This document shows positions 27,141 to 36,791 of a stretch of DNA of 64,000 bases, in pieces; position 1 is the first letter of the stretch; every line of letters begins with the position of its first letter. Source of the DNA: JBLZUR01 sp048565625 (lineage in GTDB: Bacteria > Pseudomonadota > Alphaproteobacteria > Sphingomonadales > Sphingomonadaceae). The position numbers were made by a program, and so were the translations under genes. The notes beneath the pieces are model-generated. The model saw only the letters and a list, made by a program, of their open reading frames with translations, did no database searches and was not told the origin of the DNA. Location: assembly GCF_048565625.1 (NCBI RefSeq), contig NZ_JBLZUR010000002.1, forward strand, positions 1,302,001 through 1,366,000, in the 5' to 3' direction.

Positions 27141-27817
27141 TTCACCCGCTCCGCCGCGATCAGCCGCAGGTCCGCCCAGGCCTCGGCCTTGGCGGGCGGA
27201 TGTTGAAGAAGGGTGCGCGGATGAAAGCTCGTCAGCACACGGACCGCCTGCCCCTCAATGTCGGCCGTGTGGAGGCGACCGCGCGTCTGCGGCACCGGCT
27301 CGCCCAGAAACAAGCGGGAGGGCACGTCGCCGAGAAGGACGAGAAGGCGAGGTGCGGCGAGCTGGACATGTCGGCGTGCGAGGCCACCGATCTCCGCCAG
27401 CTTGCGAGGGTCGATCCGCCCGGTGGTCGTCCGTTCGGCGCTCAGCGGTGCGAGGTAGACGTCGGCGCGGCTCAGCCCGATCGCCGCCAGCATCCGGTCG
27501 AGCAGCTTGCCCGCACGGCCGGTCAGCAGCGACGCTTCGTCATCCGGGTCTGGCATGTCGACGACGATCATCAGGCCGCAGGCGGGATCGCCGCTCGTAC
27601 CGGGGAAGCTCGCCAGCGTCTCGGGCGCGGTGATGACGGGGGTAGGCTCGGCAACTTGGGCGGCGGCAGGCGTCACGTCGCGCAACCACTGCCGCGGCCC
27701 CTCGGCAACCGCGCAATCCACCCCGGCGGTCTCCCACCAGTCGATCACGCTCGCCAGCAATGCCGCTTCCCCCCGCATCGCCGGATAAGCCGCCACGCGC
27801 CCGCGCGCGTCAACCAC
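27137..27817 (-). CDS. Uracil-DNA glycosylase superfamily protein, divergent
   Basis: A 226-residue protein with a family 4/5-like UDG fold. TGRAGKLLDRMLAAIGLSR, DVYLAPL and the C-terminal TSFHPRTLLQHPPAKAEAW correspond to parts of the type-4 enzyme. The usual GExPG motif near the active site is replaced by VDMPDPDDEAS. I see only two Cys, so the 4Fe-4S cluster of family 4 is probably absent. Activity on uracil is therefore uncertain. The start is a GTG at 27817; an ATG 13 codons in is possible. It is divergent from the TPR gene. Confidence 0.75.
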   Translation of the reverse strand: MVDARGRVAAYPAMRGEAALLASVIDWWETAGVDCAVAEGPRQWLRDVTPAAAQVAEPTPVITAPETLASFPGTSGDPACGLMIVVDMPDPDDEASLLTGRAGKLLDRMLAAIGLSRADVYLAPLSAERTTTGRIDPRKLAEIGGLARRHVQLAAPRLLVLLGDVPSRLFLGEPVPQTRGRLHTADIEGQAVRVLTSFHPRTLLQHPPAKAEAWADLRLIAAERVK

Positions 27818-27919
27818 GCGGCTCCGAAATGCCTGATGGATCGTTATCTCTGCGCGACGAGTTGTTTCCGTCGACCGGCCCCGCTTGCATGGGCACAGGC
27901 CTCAGCGCACAGGAGCAGC

Positions 27920-29593
27920 ATGCCCTTCCGTCTCTCCGCGCTCCTCGCCTCCACCCTCATCGCCCCCGTCCTTCTCGCCACTACGGCCAAGGCCGTCCCG
28001 GTCCCCGCAGCGGGGCTGGAGCACGACTATGTCCGCGCACGCGCGGCGGCGATCGTCGGCGATCCCGGTGACGCCGCGAAGCGCTTCGCCGACATCCTGA
28101 AGGCGGTTCCGGGCGACCGGGGCACCGCCGTCCTGCTGTTCCGGCAGGCGATGCTGGCAGGCGACCGGCCGCTGGTCGAACGGGCAGCAAAGATCTTCGC
28201 CGCCGATTCGCAGCCACCGGCCGACATCGCCTGGCTGCTGCTCGCACAGGCGATCGAGGCGAAGCAGTGGAAGATCGCCGCCGGCTGGGCGGACCGGCTG
28301 GCGGGCGACCCCGCCTTCGCCTTCACCAGTTCGGTGCTGCAGGCATGGCTCGGGCTCGCCAACGGCAATGCCGATCCGCTCGCCTTGCTTCAGGCCGGCA
28401 AGACCAAGGGCGCCGAGTCTCCCTATGTCGCGGAGCACCGGGCCTGGCTGCTGCTGGCCCTCGGCAAGAAGGAGGAGGGGGTCACCGCTGTCCGCGCGCT
28501 CGCCGACAACCCATCTGCCCGCTCGGTCCGGCTGAGGCTCGGTGCCGCCGCCGAGCTCGTCAAGCTGGGCGATCGCACCGCCGCCGTGGCGTTGCTGCAA
28601 GGAGAGGGCAGCGCTCTGGCGCGGGCCCGGAGCATCGTTGCGGCGGGCGGAGACCTGCCCGGCGCGGTCGGCGACGCGCAGGCCGGGATCGCCGAACTGA
28701 TGATCCGCGTCGCCGCCGATGCCGCGCGGGAGCGGGCGAATAACGTCGCGCTGACACTCGGCCGCACCGCGACGTTCCTCGACCCCGGCAATGCCGAGAC
28801 CTGGCTGGTGACCGCCGAAATCCTCGGCAATCTGGAGAAACCCGACCTTGCTCTCACTGCGCTTGAGCGGATCGCGCCAGAGGACCCGTTGCGCGATGTC
28901 GCCGATGCGAGCCGCGTACAGATGCTCGCCCGCGCCGACCGGCGGGATGAGGCGCTGGCGATTGCGCAGGCGGCGGCAGTGAGGCCCGAGGCGACCGTGG
29001 CCGACCACATCCTCGTCGGCGACCTTCTCTCCGCGCTTGACCGCGATCGGGAGGCGGCGGCCGCCTACGGCTCCGCGCTTGCCCTGGCGGAGAAGACGCC
29101 GGGACGCAGCGATCTCTGGTCGATCTACCTGATGCGCGGCGGCGCGCTGGAGCAGGCGGGCGACTGGAAGGCGGCGGAGGCGGATCTGGCGCAGGCGGTG
29201 AGGCTCGCGCCGGAGCAGCCGGTGGCGCTGAACTATCTCGGCTACGCCAAGCTCGACCGCAAGGAGGATGTCGCGAACGCCCTGCGCATGGTCGAGAAGG
29301 CGAGCGCGCTGGCGCCCGACAGCGCCGCGATCACGGATTCGCTCGGCTGGGGCTACTATCTCACCGGCAACCTGCCCGGCGCCATCGTCAAGCTCGAAGC
29401 GGCTGCCAAGGCAGAGCCGGCCGACCCGGACATCAACGACCATCTCGGCGACGCATATTGGGCGGCCGGCCGGCGGTTGGAAGCGCGCTATGCCTGGCGC
29501 GCCGCTGCGATCTATGCGGAAGGGGAACGGCGCGATCGCATTCGCGCGAAAATCGACTTCGGCCCGAGCAACGGCGTCACCGCGCAGCGATGA
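27920..29593 (+). CDS. Exported TPR-repeat protein
   Basis: A 557-residue protein with a signal peptide (residues about 1–24, ending TTAKAVPVP) and tetratricopeptide-like repeats through its length. The clearest are near the C-terminus (ALNYLGYAKLDRKEDVANAL, DSLGWGYYLTGNLPGAIVKL, NDHLGDAYWAAGRRLEARYA). It is probably a periplasmic or outer-membrane scaffold. The ATG at 27920 has AGGAG five bases upstream. The stop overlaps the ispE start (ATGA), a common arrangement in sphingomonads, so the two are coupled without an obvious shared function. Confidence 0.88.
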   Translation: MPFRLSALLASTLIAPVLLATTAKAVPVPAAGLEHDYVRARAAAIVGDPGDAAKRFADILKAVPGDRGTAVLLFRQAMLAGDRPLVERAAKIFAADSQPPADIAWLLLAQAIEAKQWKIAAGWADRLAGDPAFAFTSSVLQAWLGLANGNADPLALLQAGKTKGAESPYVAEHRAWLLLALGKKEEGVTAVRALADNPSARSVRLRLGAAAELVKLGDRTAAVALLQGEGSALARARSIVAAGGDLPGAVGDAQAGIAELMIRVAADAARERANNVALTLGRTATFLDPGNAETWLVTAEILGNLEKPDLALTALERIAPEDPLRDVADASRVQMLARADRRDEALAIAQAAAVRPEATVADHILVGDLLSALDRDREAAAAYGSALALAEKTPGRSDLWSIYLMRGGALEQAGDWKAAEADLAQAVRLAPEQPVALNYLGYAKLDRKEDVANALRMVEKASALAPDSAAITDSLGWGYYLTGNLPGAIVKLEAAAKAEPADPDINDHLGDAYWAAGRRLEARYAWRAAAIYAEGERRDRIRAKIDFGPSNGVTAQR

Positions 29594-30396
29594 TCCTCGC
29601 CGAAACCGCCTACGCCAAGATCAACCTCGCCCTCCACGTCCGCCGCCGGAGCGCGGACGGCTACCATGAGATCGAGACGATCTTCGCCTTCGCCGAAGAT
29701 GGCGACACGCTGACTGCCGAGGCAGCCGATCAACTCACCTTGGAGATCGACGGCCCGCTGGCCGAGGGTTTGGCGGAAGAGGAGGACAACCTCGTCCTGC
29801 GCGCGGCGCGAGGACTGGGGCAGGGAAGGGGTGCGCGAATTCGCCTGACCAAGCGCCTGCCGATCGCCGCCGGGTTGGGCGGCGGATCGGCCGACGCGGC
29901 GGCGGCCCTGCGTCTCCTCTCCCGGCTCTGGAGTGTGGATGTGCCGGACGGCCTCGCCGAGAGCCTCGGCGCCGATGTGCCCGCCTGCCTGCTGTCGCAA
30001 ACCAGCTTCGCGGAAGGCCTCGGTCACCCCGTCACCCCGATCGACGCGGCGGACCTTGCCGGAATGCCGCTGCTTCTCGTCAACCCGCGCCGCCCTCTCG
30101 GCACCGCACCGGTCTATCGCGGCTGGGACGGTGACGATCGCGGACCGCTTGAGAGAGGCGACCCGCTGGCTGCTGCGAAGAAGGGTCGGAACGATCTGGA
30201 GCCCCCTGCTCTCAGGCTGGAGCCGATAATCGCCGACGTTCTGGAAGCGCTCGAAGGGGCGACGCTGTCGCGCATGTCGGGTTCCGGCGCGACCTGCTTC
30301 GCGCTCTACGCGGATCAGGCTGACCGGGATGCGGCGGCGGCGCGCATCGCGGCGCAGCATCCAGACTGGTGGCAAATGGCCACGCGGCTTCGCTAA
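29590..30396 (+). CDS. ispE: 4-diphosphocytidyl-2-C-methyl-D-erythritol kinase
   Basis: A 268-residue GHMP kinase of the MEP isoprenoid pathway. It has the substrate motif AYAKINLALHVRRR with DGYHEIETIF, the ATP loop PIAAGLGGGSADAAAALR and the C-terminal SRMSGSGATCFALY. The start overlaps the TPR gene stop; the longer in-frame ORF runs into that gene. Confidence 0.95.
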   Translation: MILAETAYAKINLALHVRRRSADGYHEIETIFAFAEDGDTLTAEAADQLTLEIDGPLAEGLAEEEDNLVLRAARGLGQGRGARIRLTKRLPIAAGLGGGSADAAAALRLLSRLWSVDVPDGLAESLGADVPACLLSQTSFAEGLGHPVTPIDAADLAGMPLLLVNPRRPLGTAPVYRGWDGDDRGPLERGDPLAAAKKGRNDLEPPALRLEPIIADVLEALEGATLSRMSGSGATCFALYADQADRDAAAARIAAQHPDWWQMATRLR

Positions 30397-31586
30397 GCTT
30401 GCTTGAGGAACAGCCCTACCAGCTCGACATGCGTCGACCAGCGGAACTGACCGACCGGCAGTATCCAGTCGAGCCGATACCCGCTTGCAAGCAGCGCCTT
30501 GGCATCGCGGGCGAAGGTTGCCGGGTTGCACGACACGTAGACGACGCGTGCGACACCCGATGCGGCGATCTCCGGCGACTGTTCCTTCGCCCCCGCACGC
30601 GGCGGATCGAGGACAACGGCGTCGAAGCGGCCGATGTCTTTGGCGGGGTAGGGGCGACGGAACAGGTCGCGGTGATCGGTCAGCACCGGCTTCCCGCTCC
30701 GTCCCGCCGCCGCCTTGAGCGCGAGGATGGCGTCACGCGCACCCTCCGCCGCGAGCACCTTGGCCGGCAGCGACAGAGCGAAGGTGCCGAGGCCGGCGAA
30801 GAGGTCCAGCACGGTCCGCACCTCGCCGACGCCTTCGCGTACGGCCGCTACCAGCGCAGCCTCACCATCTGTGGTCGCCTGAAGGAACGCGCCGGGGGGA
30901 AAGGGCACGGGCACATTGCCGAGCGTCACCGTCACCCCCTCCGGCTCCCATCGCGTCTCCGGGCCGAGGCCGTCGTCGATCGAGATGCGGGCAAGGTGAT
31001 GCGCCTGTGCGAACGCGGTCAGCGCCTCGTGTGCCTGCAGCCCCTCCGCCGCAACCCCGCTCAGGATGAGGTCGACGCCCTGATCGGTCAGGGTCATCTG
31101 CACGTCCGCCGCGCGCCGTTCCGGGATCATGTCGGCCAACAGGGGACGCAGCGGCGCCACCAGAGCGAAGAGCTCCGGGCGAAGGATGTGGCATTCGGCA
31201 AGATCGACGATCCGGTAGCTCGCCTGCTCGTTGAAGCCGATGATAACCTGCCCGCCCCGCCGCTCCGCGCGCAGCGAGGCGCGGCGGCGGCTGCGGGGCG
31301 GGGAGAGGTGCGGCGTCCTGATCTCGGGAGCGGCGATACCCTGCGCCGCCAGCGCCTCCTCGATACGCTGGGCCGTGAAGGCGGCACGGGTGGGTTCGTC
31401 GATGTGCTGCAGCTGGCACCCGCCGCAAGTCGGAAAGTGGCGGCACGGCGGCACGGCGCGGAACGGGCCGGCCAGGACCGCACCGTCGTCCGTCAGGCGA
31501 TCACCGGGCGCGGCGGGGGGGACGTAACGGCCGTCCTCCGTCACGCCGTCCCCGCGTGCGGCAAGGCTCGTGATCTCGACGCTCAC
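30393..31586 (-). CDS. RlmD/TrmA-type RNA (uracil-5-)-methyltransferase
   Basis: A 397-residue class I RNA methyltransferase. It has a TRAM-like N-terminus, the 4Fe-4S cysteines in CRHFPTCGGCQLQH with a fourth in LAECHILRP, the SAM motif VLDLFAGLGTFALSL and the catalytic Cys in VVYVSCNPATFARDA. It makes m5U in rRNA or tRNA; which one cannot be told. Start: the GTG at 31586, overlapping the stop of the NAD(P)HX repair gene. It converges with ispE. Confidence 0.9.
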   Translation of the reverse strand: MSVEITSLAARGDGVTEDGRYVPPAAPGDRLTDDGAVLAGPFRAVPPCRHFPTCGGCQLQHIDEPTRAAFTAQRIEEALAAQGIAAPEIRTPHLSPPRSRRRASLRAERRGGQVIIGFNEQASYRIVDLAECHILRPELFALVAPLRPLLADMIPERRAADVQMTLTDQGVDLILSGVAAEGLQAHEALTAFAQAHHLARISIDDGLGPETRWEPEGVTVTLGNVPVPFPPGAFLQATTDGEAALVAAVREGVGEVRTVLDLFAGLGTFALSLPAKVLAAEGARDAILALKAAAGRSGKPVLTDHRDLFRRPYPAKDIGRFDAVVLDPPRAGAKEQSPEIAASGVARVVYVSCNPATFARDAKALLASGYRLDWILPVGQFRWSTHVELVGLFLKQA

Positions 31587-32953
31587 AGGCAGGCGGTCGC
31601 CGCCGCGGGCAGATGGATGACGAGGTCGTCGGCGATCAGGAACGGCCCCGCCCGCCGCGCTGCCTCGGCATGGAGCCACAGCGCCGCCTGCGCCGCCTCA
31701 AACGGGTCGCGCCCTCCGGCGATCAGCGCGCCGATGATGCCGGCAAGAACGTCGCCGGTCCCGGCGCTGGCCAGCCAACTTGGGGCGAGGGGTGCTACCG
31801 CAGCGCGGCCATCCGGATGCGCGACCACGCTGGCGGCACCCTTCAGCAGGACGACCGCACCAGAGGCGGCGGCCGCCGCGCGCGCCTGGTCGATCGCGGA
31901 TCCGGGCATGTCCCCGAACAGTCGCGCGAACTCGCCAGCGTGGGGTGTCAGTATGGCTTTGTCGGTCAACCGGGTATCTGACGGAAGTAGCATGAACGCA
32001 TCGGCATCGAGCACGAGCGCCTTGCCGCTGGCGAGCGCGGCCGTCAGCTTGTCGCGGGCGCTGGCGTCATGACCCAGTCCAGGGCCGATGACCACGCAAC
32101 CTGTTCGCCCGTCGTCCAGCACGTCGGCGGACCAGGTCCGGCGCACCAGCGCGTGAGGACCGCCCTGCTCGCCGCCGCCGATCAGTTCGACATAGCCGGC
32201 ACCGGCGCGCTGCGCGGCGGTGGCGGCGAGCATGGCCGCACCACCCATCACGCCTGCGATAACCGCGACCTTTCCCCGCGTGTACTTGTGGTCGAGCGGC
32301 GAAGGTGCGGTCAGCCGGGGGCGTTCGATCAGCGTCGTGCGGACGTTTTCGAACGTAAGGCCAAGGTCGGCCGTTTCGATCTGACCGCAGAGGAGTGCCG
32401 AGGGCAGGAGGAGGTGCGCGGGCTTCAGAGCGCCCAGTGCGACGGTGACGTCGAAGGGAGGGACGTCGGACAGGATGGTCCCGTGATCGGTAGCGACACC
32501 GCTCGGCAGGTCCACGGCCAGGCGCAGGTCGGCGGCCGTGGAGAGGCGCTCGATCTGTTCGCTAGTCGAGGGTTCCAGGGGTCTTCTCAGACCAGTTCCG
32601 AACAAGGCATCGACCAGTATGGGGGCCGGTGCGACATCCTCGAGTTGTTCTACCGGGCCGATCCAGGCACGCCGCGCGGCGCGTGCCGCATCGCTGCTAG
32701 GCTCCGCAAGAGAGGCGACGCGGACCGGAATACGGCGCTGCGCCAGATAGCGGGCGGCGACATAGCCGTCGCCGCCATTGTTGCCCGGTCCGCAGAGGAT
32801 AAGCACCGCCCGCCCGTTCGCACGCCCGGCGACGGCATCGGCCACCGCGCGGCCGGCGCGCTCCATCAGGCTCTCGACCGTCTCCCCGCGCGCGATCGCC
32901 GCATCCTCGGCCGCACGCATCTCCGCCGCTGTCAGAACTGGGCGCGCGGCCAT
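31583..32953 (-). CDS. nnrD: Bifunctional NAD(P)H-hydrate epimerase / ADP-dependent dehydratase
   Basis: A 456-residue fusion that repairs hydrated NAD(P)H. The epimerase half (1–210) has LILCGPGNNGGDGYVAARYL and VDLPSGVATDHG. The dehydratase half (230–456) has the ribokinase-like ILTPHAGEFARLFG, VVLLKGAASVVA and SAGTGDVLAGIIGALIAGG. It sits between ilvD and the RNA methyltransferase on the minus strand and overlaps the latter. Confidence 0.95.
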   Translation of the reverse strand: MAARPVLTAAEMRAAEDAAIARGETVESLMERAGRAVADAVAGRANGRAVLILCGPGNNGGDGYVAARYLAQRRIPVRVASLAEPSSDAARAARRAWIGPVEQLEDVAPAPILVDALFGTGLRRPLEPSTSEQIERLSTAADLRLAVDLPSGVATDHGTILSDVPPFDVTVALGALKPAHLLLPSALLCGQIETADLGLTFENVRTTLIERPRLTAPSPLDHKYTRGKVAVIAGVMGGAAMLAATAAQRAGAGYVELIGGGEQGGPHALVRRTWSADVLDDGRTGCVVIGPGLGHDASARDKLTAALASGKALVLDADAFMLLPSDTRLTDKAILTPHAGEFARLFGDMPGSAIDQARAAAAASGAVVLLKGAASVVAHPDGRAAVAPLAPSWLASAGTGDVLAGIIGALIAGGRDPFEAAQAALWLHAEAARRAGPFLIADDLVIHLPAAATACL

Positions 32954-32959
32954 GGCCTA

Positions 32960-34681
32960 TCAGATGTCGGCGAAGACGTGACGCTCCGCCTTCGCGCCCG
33001 GATGCGTCAGCGCGCCCTTGGAGGCCGGGCCGACATTCTGCGCGTAACGCCACAATGCGCCCGACTGATAATCGTTGATGCGTGGCTGCCACGCCTCGCG
33101 ACGCTTGGCGAGGACCGCCTCCTCGACCAGCAGATCGATGGTGCCGGCTTCGGCATCGATCGCGATGCGGTCGCCGTTCTCGACCAAGGCGATCGGCCCG
33201 CCGACTGCGGCCTCCGGCCCGACATGACCGATGCAGAATCCGCGCGTGCCGCCGGAAAAGCGGCCGTCGGTGATCAGCGCGACCTTCTCGCCAAGACCCT
33301 GCCCGTAGAGGGCAGCGGTGGTGGACAGCATCTCGCGCATCCCCGGTCCGCCGCGCGGACCCTCGTAGCGGATGACGACCACATCGCCGTCCACGATGCT
33401 GTTCGCCTCGACGGCGGCAAAGGCATCCTCCTCCCGCTCGAAGACCTTGGCGGTGCCGGTGAACTGCAGCCGCTTCATGCCCGCGACCTTCACGATCGCG
33501 CCCTCCGGGGCGAGGCTGCCCTTCAGGCCGACGACACCGCCGGTCGCCGTGATCGGCGTCTTCGCGTCATAGATGACCTTCTGGTCCGGGTTCCACATCA
33601 CCTGATCGATGTTCTCGCCCAGTGTCTTGCCGGTGACGGTCAGGCAGTCGAGGTGCAGGAATCCCTCGGCGGCGAGTGTCTTCATCAGCATGTAGATGCC
33701 GCCCGCCTCATGCATGTCGCGCGCAACATACTGCCCGCCGGGCTTCAGATCGGCGATGTATGGCGTGGTCTTGAAGATCTCGGCGACGTCAAACAGGTCG
33801 AACTCGATGCCGCACTCATTGGCCATGGCGGGGAGATGGAGCGCGCCGTTGGTCGATCCCCCGGTCGCCGCGACGATCCGCGCCGCGTTCTCGAATGCTT
33901 CGCGCGTGCAGATGTCCCGGGGCCGCAAATTGGTGCGGATGAGTTCCACGATCTGCTTGCCGGCGGCGACCGCCACTTCCTCGCGGCTCTTGTAAGGGGC
34001 AGGCGCCATGTTGCTGTTCGGCAGGGACAATCCGATCGCCTCGCCGACGCAGGCCATGGTGTTGGCGGTGTACTGGCCACCGCAGGCGCCGTGGCCGGGG
34101 CAGGCCGCCTTCTCGATCGCGGTCACCTCGGACAGCGGGCACTTGCCGGCGGCATAGCGGCCGACGACCTCGAACACGTCGATGACGGTCAGGTCCCGAT
34201 CCTGATAGCGGCCGGGGAGGATCGAGCCGCCATAGACGAAGATCGACGGCACGTTCAGGCGCAGCATCGCCATCATCATGCCGGGCAGCGACTTGTCGCA
34301 ACCCGCGAAGCCGACCAGCGCGTCGTAGCAATGGCCACGCACCGAAAGCTCGATCGAGTCGGCAATCACCTCACGGCTGACCAGGCTGGATTTCATGCCC
34401 TGATGGCCCATGGCAATGCCGTCGGTCACGGTGATGGTGTTGAACCGACGCCCCATGCCGCCATTGGCGTTCACCGAGTCTCGCGCAATCTCCGCCTGGA
34501 AGTCGAGGGTGGTGTTGCACGGCGCGCTGTCATTGCCGGCGGAGACAACGCCGACGAACGGACGGGCGATCTCCTCCTCAGTCAGGCCCATCGCATAGTA
34601 ATAGGAGCGATGCGGTGCGCTTTCCGGGCCGACCGAGACGTAGCGGCTGGGCAGGCGGGACTTGTCGATGGTCTGTGTCAT
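32960..34681 (-). CDS. ilvD: Dihydroxy-acid dehydratase
   Basis: A 573-residue Fe-S dehydratase of branched-chain amino acid synthesis, acting on dihydroxy-isovalerate and dihydroxy-methylvalerate. The cluster Cys lie in NDSAPCNTTL, GFAGCDKSLPGMMMA and GHGACGGQYTANTM. The C-terminal GRFSGGTRGFCIGHVGPEAA is also diagnostic. It is the first gene of a minus-strand run with the NAD(P)HX repair enzyme, six bases away. Confidence 0.96.
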   Translation of the reverse strand: MTQTIDKSRLPSRYVSVGPESAPHRSYYYAMGLTEEEIARPFVGVVSAGNDSAPCNTTLDFQAEIARDSVNANGGMGRRFNTITVTDGIAMGHQGMKSSLVSREVIADSIELSVRGHCYDALVGFAGCDKSLPGMMMAMLRLNVPSIFVYGGSILPGRYQDRDLTVIDVFEVVGRYAAGKCPLSEVTAIEKAACPGHGACGGQYTANTMACVGEAIGLSLPNSNMAPAPYKSREEVAVAAGKQIVELIRTNLRPRDICTREAFENAARIVAATGGSTNGALHLPAMANECGIEFDLFDVAEIFKTTPYIADLKPGGQYVARDMHEAGGIYMLMKTLAAEGFLHLDCLTVTGKTLGENIDQVMWNPDQKVIYDAKTPITATGGVVGLKGSLAPEGAIVKVAGMKRLQFTGTAKVFEREEDAFAAVEANSIVDGDVVVIRYEGPRGGPGMREMLSTTAALYGQGLGEKVALITDGRFSGGTRGFCIGHVGPEAAVGGPIALVENGDRIAIDAEAGTIDLLVEEAVLAKRREAWQPRINDYQSGALWRYAQNVGPASKGALTHPGAKAERHVFADI

Positions 34682-34712
34682 GGCGAGGCGTCTCTAGGCC
34701 CCGCCCTCGGGA

Positions 34713-35435
34713 TCACGCAAGCGCGGCGAGCGTCTCCGCGATGATAGGGCCGAGGCGATCTGCCCATTCGATCACGCCCGTGCTTTCACTGATTAGGTCC
34801 TGCCGTACTTCAAGGCCGAGATAGGGGATGCCATTGCCTTCGCCGTGACGGTTCATCGTCGCGTTCAGGACCTTGCCTGAATAGGGGAGGTTGTCGCCTG
34901 TCACGATGCCCTCGGCCTCCAGCAAGGGGATTGCAACGCGGGCCGCACGGTCGTCGGTGTTGTAGAGGACGCCGACCTGCCAGGGTCGCGGTTCGTCGGA
35001 GGTGGCCAGCCGCGGCGTGAAGCTGTGAAGCGACAGGAGCATCGCCGGGCGCCGAGCCGCGATCTCAACGGCGAGTCTATCGTGATAGGGTCGCCAGAAC
35101 CGCGCGATGCGATCCGCGCGCCCGCTATCATCAAGGGCGACGTTGCCACTGATGGCCCGGCCGTCGCTGGTCGCAGGAATGAGGCCGTGGGCATCCTCCT
35201 CCCGGTTGAGGTCGATCACCAGCCGCGAGAGGGTGGCGAGGAACGCCGCGCAGTCAAGACGGGCGCAGAGTGCCGCCGCGAGAGGAGCAACGCCGATGTC
35301 GACGGCGACATGCTCGGTCATCACCTCGTCAGGTAGGCCGAGGGTGATGTCGGAAGGGACCCGGTTGGATGCATGATCGCCGACGATCAGAATGGGAGTG
35401 GTCGCGTCGGCGTTGAGGATTGTGAAGGGGAGCAT
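34713..35435 (-). CDS. N-formylglutamate amidohydrolase family protein
   Basis: A 240-residue protein with the family motifs ILIVGDHASNRVP, RLVIDLNREEDA, LLSLHSFTPRL and YLGLEVRQDLI. The family hydrolyses N-formylglutamate in histidine breakdown, but no hut genes are nearby, so the substrate is uncertain. The start is unclear: the ATG at 35435 gives the usual MLPFTILNADA beginning, and in-frame ATG (35474) or TTG (35495) starts lie upstream. Confidence 0.85.
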   Translation of the reverse strand: MLPFTILNADATTPILIVGDHASNRVPSDITLGLPDEVMTEHVAVDIGVAPLAAALCARLDCAAFLATLSRLVIDLNREEDAHGLIPATSDGRAISGNVALDDSGRADRIARFWRPYHDRLAVEIAARRPAMLLSLHSFTPRLATSDEPRPWQVGVLYNTDDRAARVAIPLLEAEGIVTGDNLPYSGKVLNATMNRHGEGNGIPYLGLEVRQDLISESTGVIEWADRLGPIIAETLAALA

Positions 35436-35558
35436 CGGCCCTAGGTGGCGTTCGCATGCTTCAAAGTCACGCATGAACGAATGTATCGAGCGCAAGGCCG
35501 ATCGCCGCCAATTCCGACGTTCACGCAGTCTTCACGCACTGGAGGTGGGGTTCATCCA

Positions 35559-35600
35559 ACCAGCGCGTCACCCCAGCCCCGGCCGGGGTGACGCGCTGGT
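35559..35600. terminator. 16-bp perfect hairpin after the deoxyhypusine-synthase-like gene
   Basis: The arms ACCAGCGCGTCACCCC (35559–35574) and GGGGTGACGCGCTGGT (35585–35600) are perfectly complementary around a 10-base GC loop. It lies seven bases past the stop of the minus-strand gene at 35607. There is no U-run, so it is either an unusual terminator, an mRNA 3' stabiliser or a REP-like repeat. Confidence 0.55.
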
Positions 35601-35606
35601 AGTATA

Positions 35607-36671
35607 TTATGCCGCATCGTCGAAGATCTTCGCCCAACGGCGCTCGGCGCGGTTCTTCCAGTGCTCGCGATGGTAAGCGTCCGAAGCAAGCAGGGGGACG
35701 ACCGATCCGGCCTCGGCGAACACCATCTGCTCGATCGCGGTGTTCACCTTGCCCCAGCTCGCCGCCTCCTGCAGCGTGGAGGAGGAGCAGGCACCGTCGC
35801 GCACGTCAGCCACAGTGATCTGGACGGCGTATTTGTGGACGGCGACGTCCTCATGGCCGAGGATCTCGGCGCAGACGACGGTGTCCTGGATGAAGTTCTT
35901 CGGCACCCCTCCGCCGATCATCAGCAGGCCCGTGGCACCCGCCTGAACCTTGATCTCGGTCAATTCGCGGAAGTCCGCAATCGAATCGAGCGTCATGTAG
36001 CGGCGACCCGCCTTCATCGCGTCGACCTGATGCTTGACCAGACCAAAGCCCGCCGACGAGTCGGTGAATGCCGGGCAGAAGATCGGCACGTCATGCTCGT
36101 AGGCGAGCTTGACAAGGCTGTTCTCCTTCTTGCCGTGCTCGACCAGGTACTTGCCCATCTCGCGGATGAAAGCGCGAGACGAATAGGGGCGCGGCTCCAG
36201 TGTCTCGGCGATCTCGAAGATCGTGTGGTCGACGTGCTGGAGGTTCTCCTCGTCGATATAGGTATCGTAGATGCGGTCGATGTAGAGCGAACGGAGCGTG
36301 TCGTCGTCCGGCACCTCAAGCGCCTGATAGTGCTTGTGGCCGAGGCCTTCGAAGAAATCCATGTCGACGATCGATGCGCCGGTGGCGACGATGCCGTCGA
36401 CCATGTTGTTGCGCACCAGTTCGGCATAGGCGTCCATGCAGCCGCCGGCCGAGGTCGATCCCGCGATAACCAGGAAGATCGTGCAATCCTTGTCGGCCAG
36501 CATGTCGTTGTAGATGCGGGTCGCTCGGGCGAGATCGCGGCTGGTAAAGCTCATCTTGCCCATAGCGTCGATGATCGGGCGCGCGTCGAAGCTCTTGATG
36601 TCGACATGCTCAACGACGGTCGAAAGCAGCTCGGCCTTGCGGGTGTCATTGACAGGGGCTTCGGTGGTCAT
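35607..36671 (-). CDS. speY: Deoxyhypusine synthase-like homospermidine synthase
   Basis: A 354-residue member of the deoxyhypusine synthase family. The active-site Lys is kept in QEAASWGKVNTA, with AGSTSAGG and GATGLLMIGGGVPKNF for NAD binding. Bacteria lack eIF5A, and bacterial members with this context have been shown to make homospermidine from polyamines (SpeY). The next gene upstream is a PLP decarboxylase, which supports a polyamine role. The ATG at 36671 has GGAG five bases upstream; an ATG five codons earlier is less likely. Confidence 0.85.
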   Translation of the reverse strand: MTTEAPVNDTRKAELLSTVVEHVDIKSFDARPIIDAMGKMSFTSRDLARATRIYNDMLADKDCTIFLVIAGSTSAGGCMDAYAELVRNNMVDGIVATGASIVDMDFFEGLGHKHYQALEVPDDDTLRSLYIDRIYDTYIDEENLQHVDHTIFEIAETLEPRPYSSRAFIREMGKYLVEHGKKENSLVKLAYEHDVPIFCPAFTDSSAGFGLVKHQVDAMKAGRRYMTLDSIADFRELTEIKVQAGATGLLMIGGGVPKNFIQDTVVCAEILGHEDVAVHKYAVQITVADVRDGACSSSTLQEAASWGKVNTAIEQMVFAEAGSVVPLLASDAYHREHWKNRAERRWAKIFDDAA

Positions 36672-36791
36672 TCGATTCTCCAACACGATACGTCACCCGG
36701 CCGAGGCCGGGATGTTCGAAGCGGGACCATGCCCGCGCGGTCACAGATGCCGGCTCACACCGGCAAGACGAGTAAGTAAGACGGTCGCGCG

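Noticed and set aside
32069..34744. Plus-strand ORF of 891 codons
   Set aside because: It lies antisense to ilvD and the NAD(P)HX repair gene, whose motifs are all present; the long frame comes from GC-rich codon bias.
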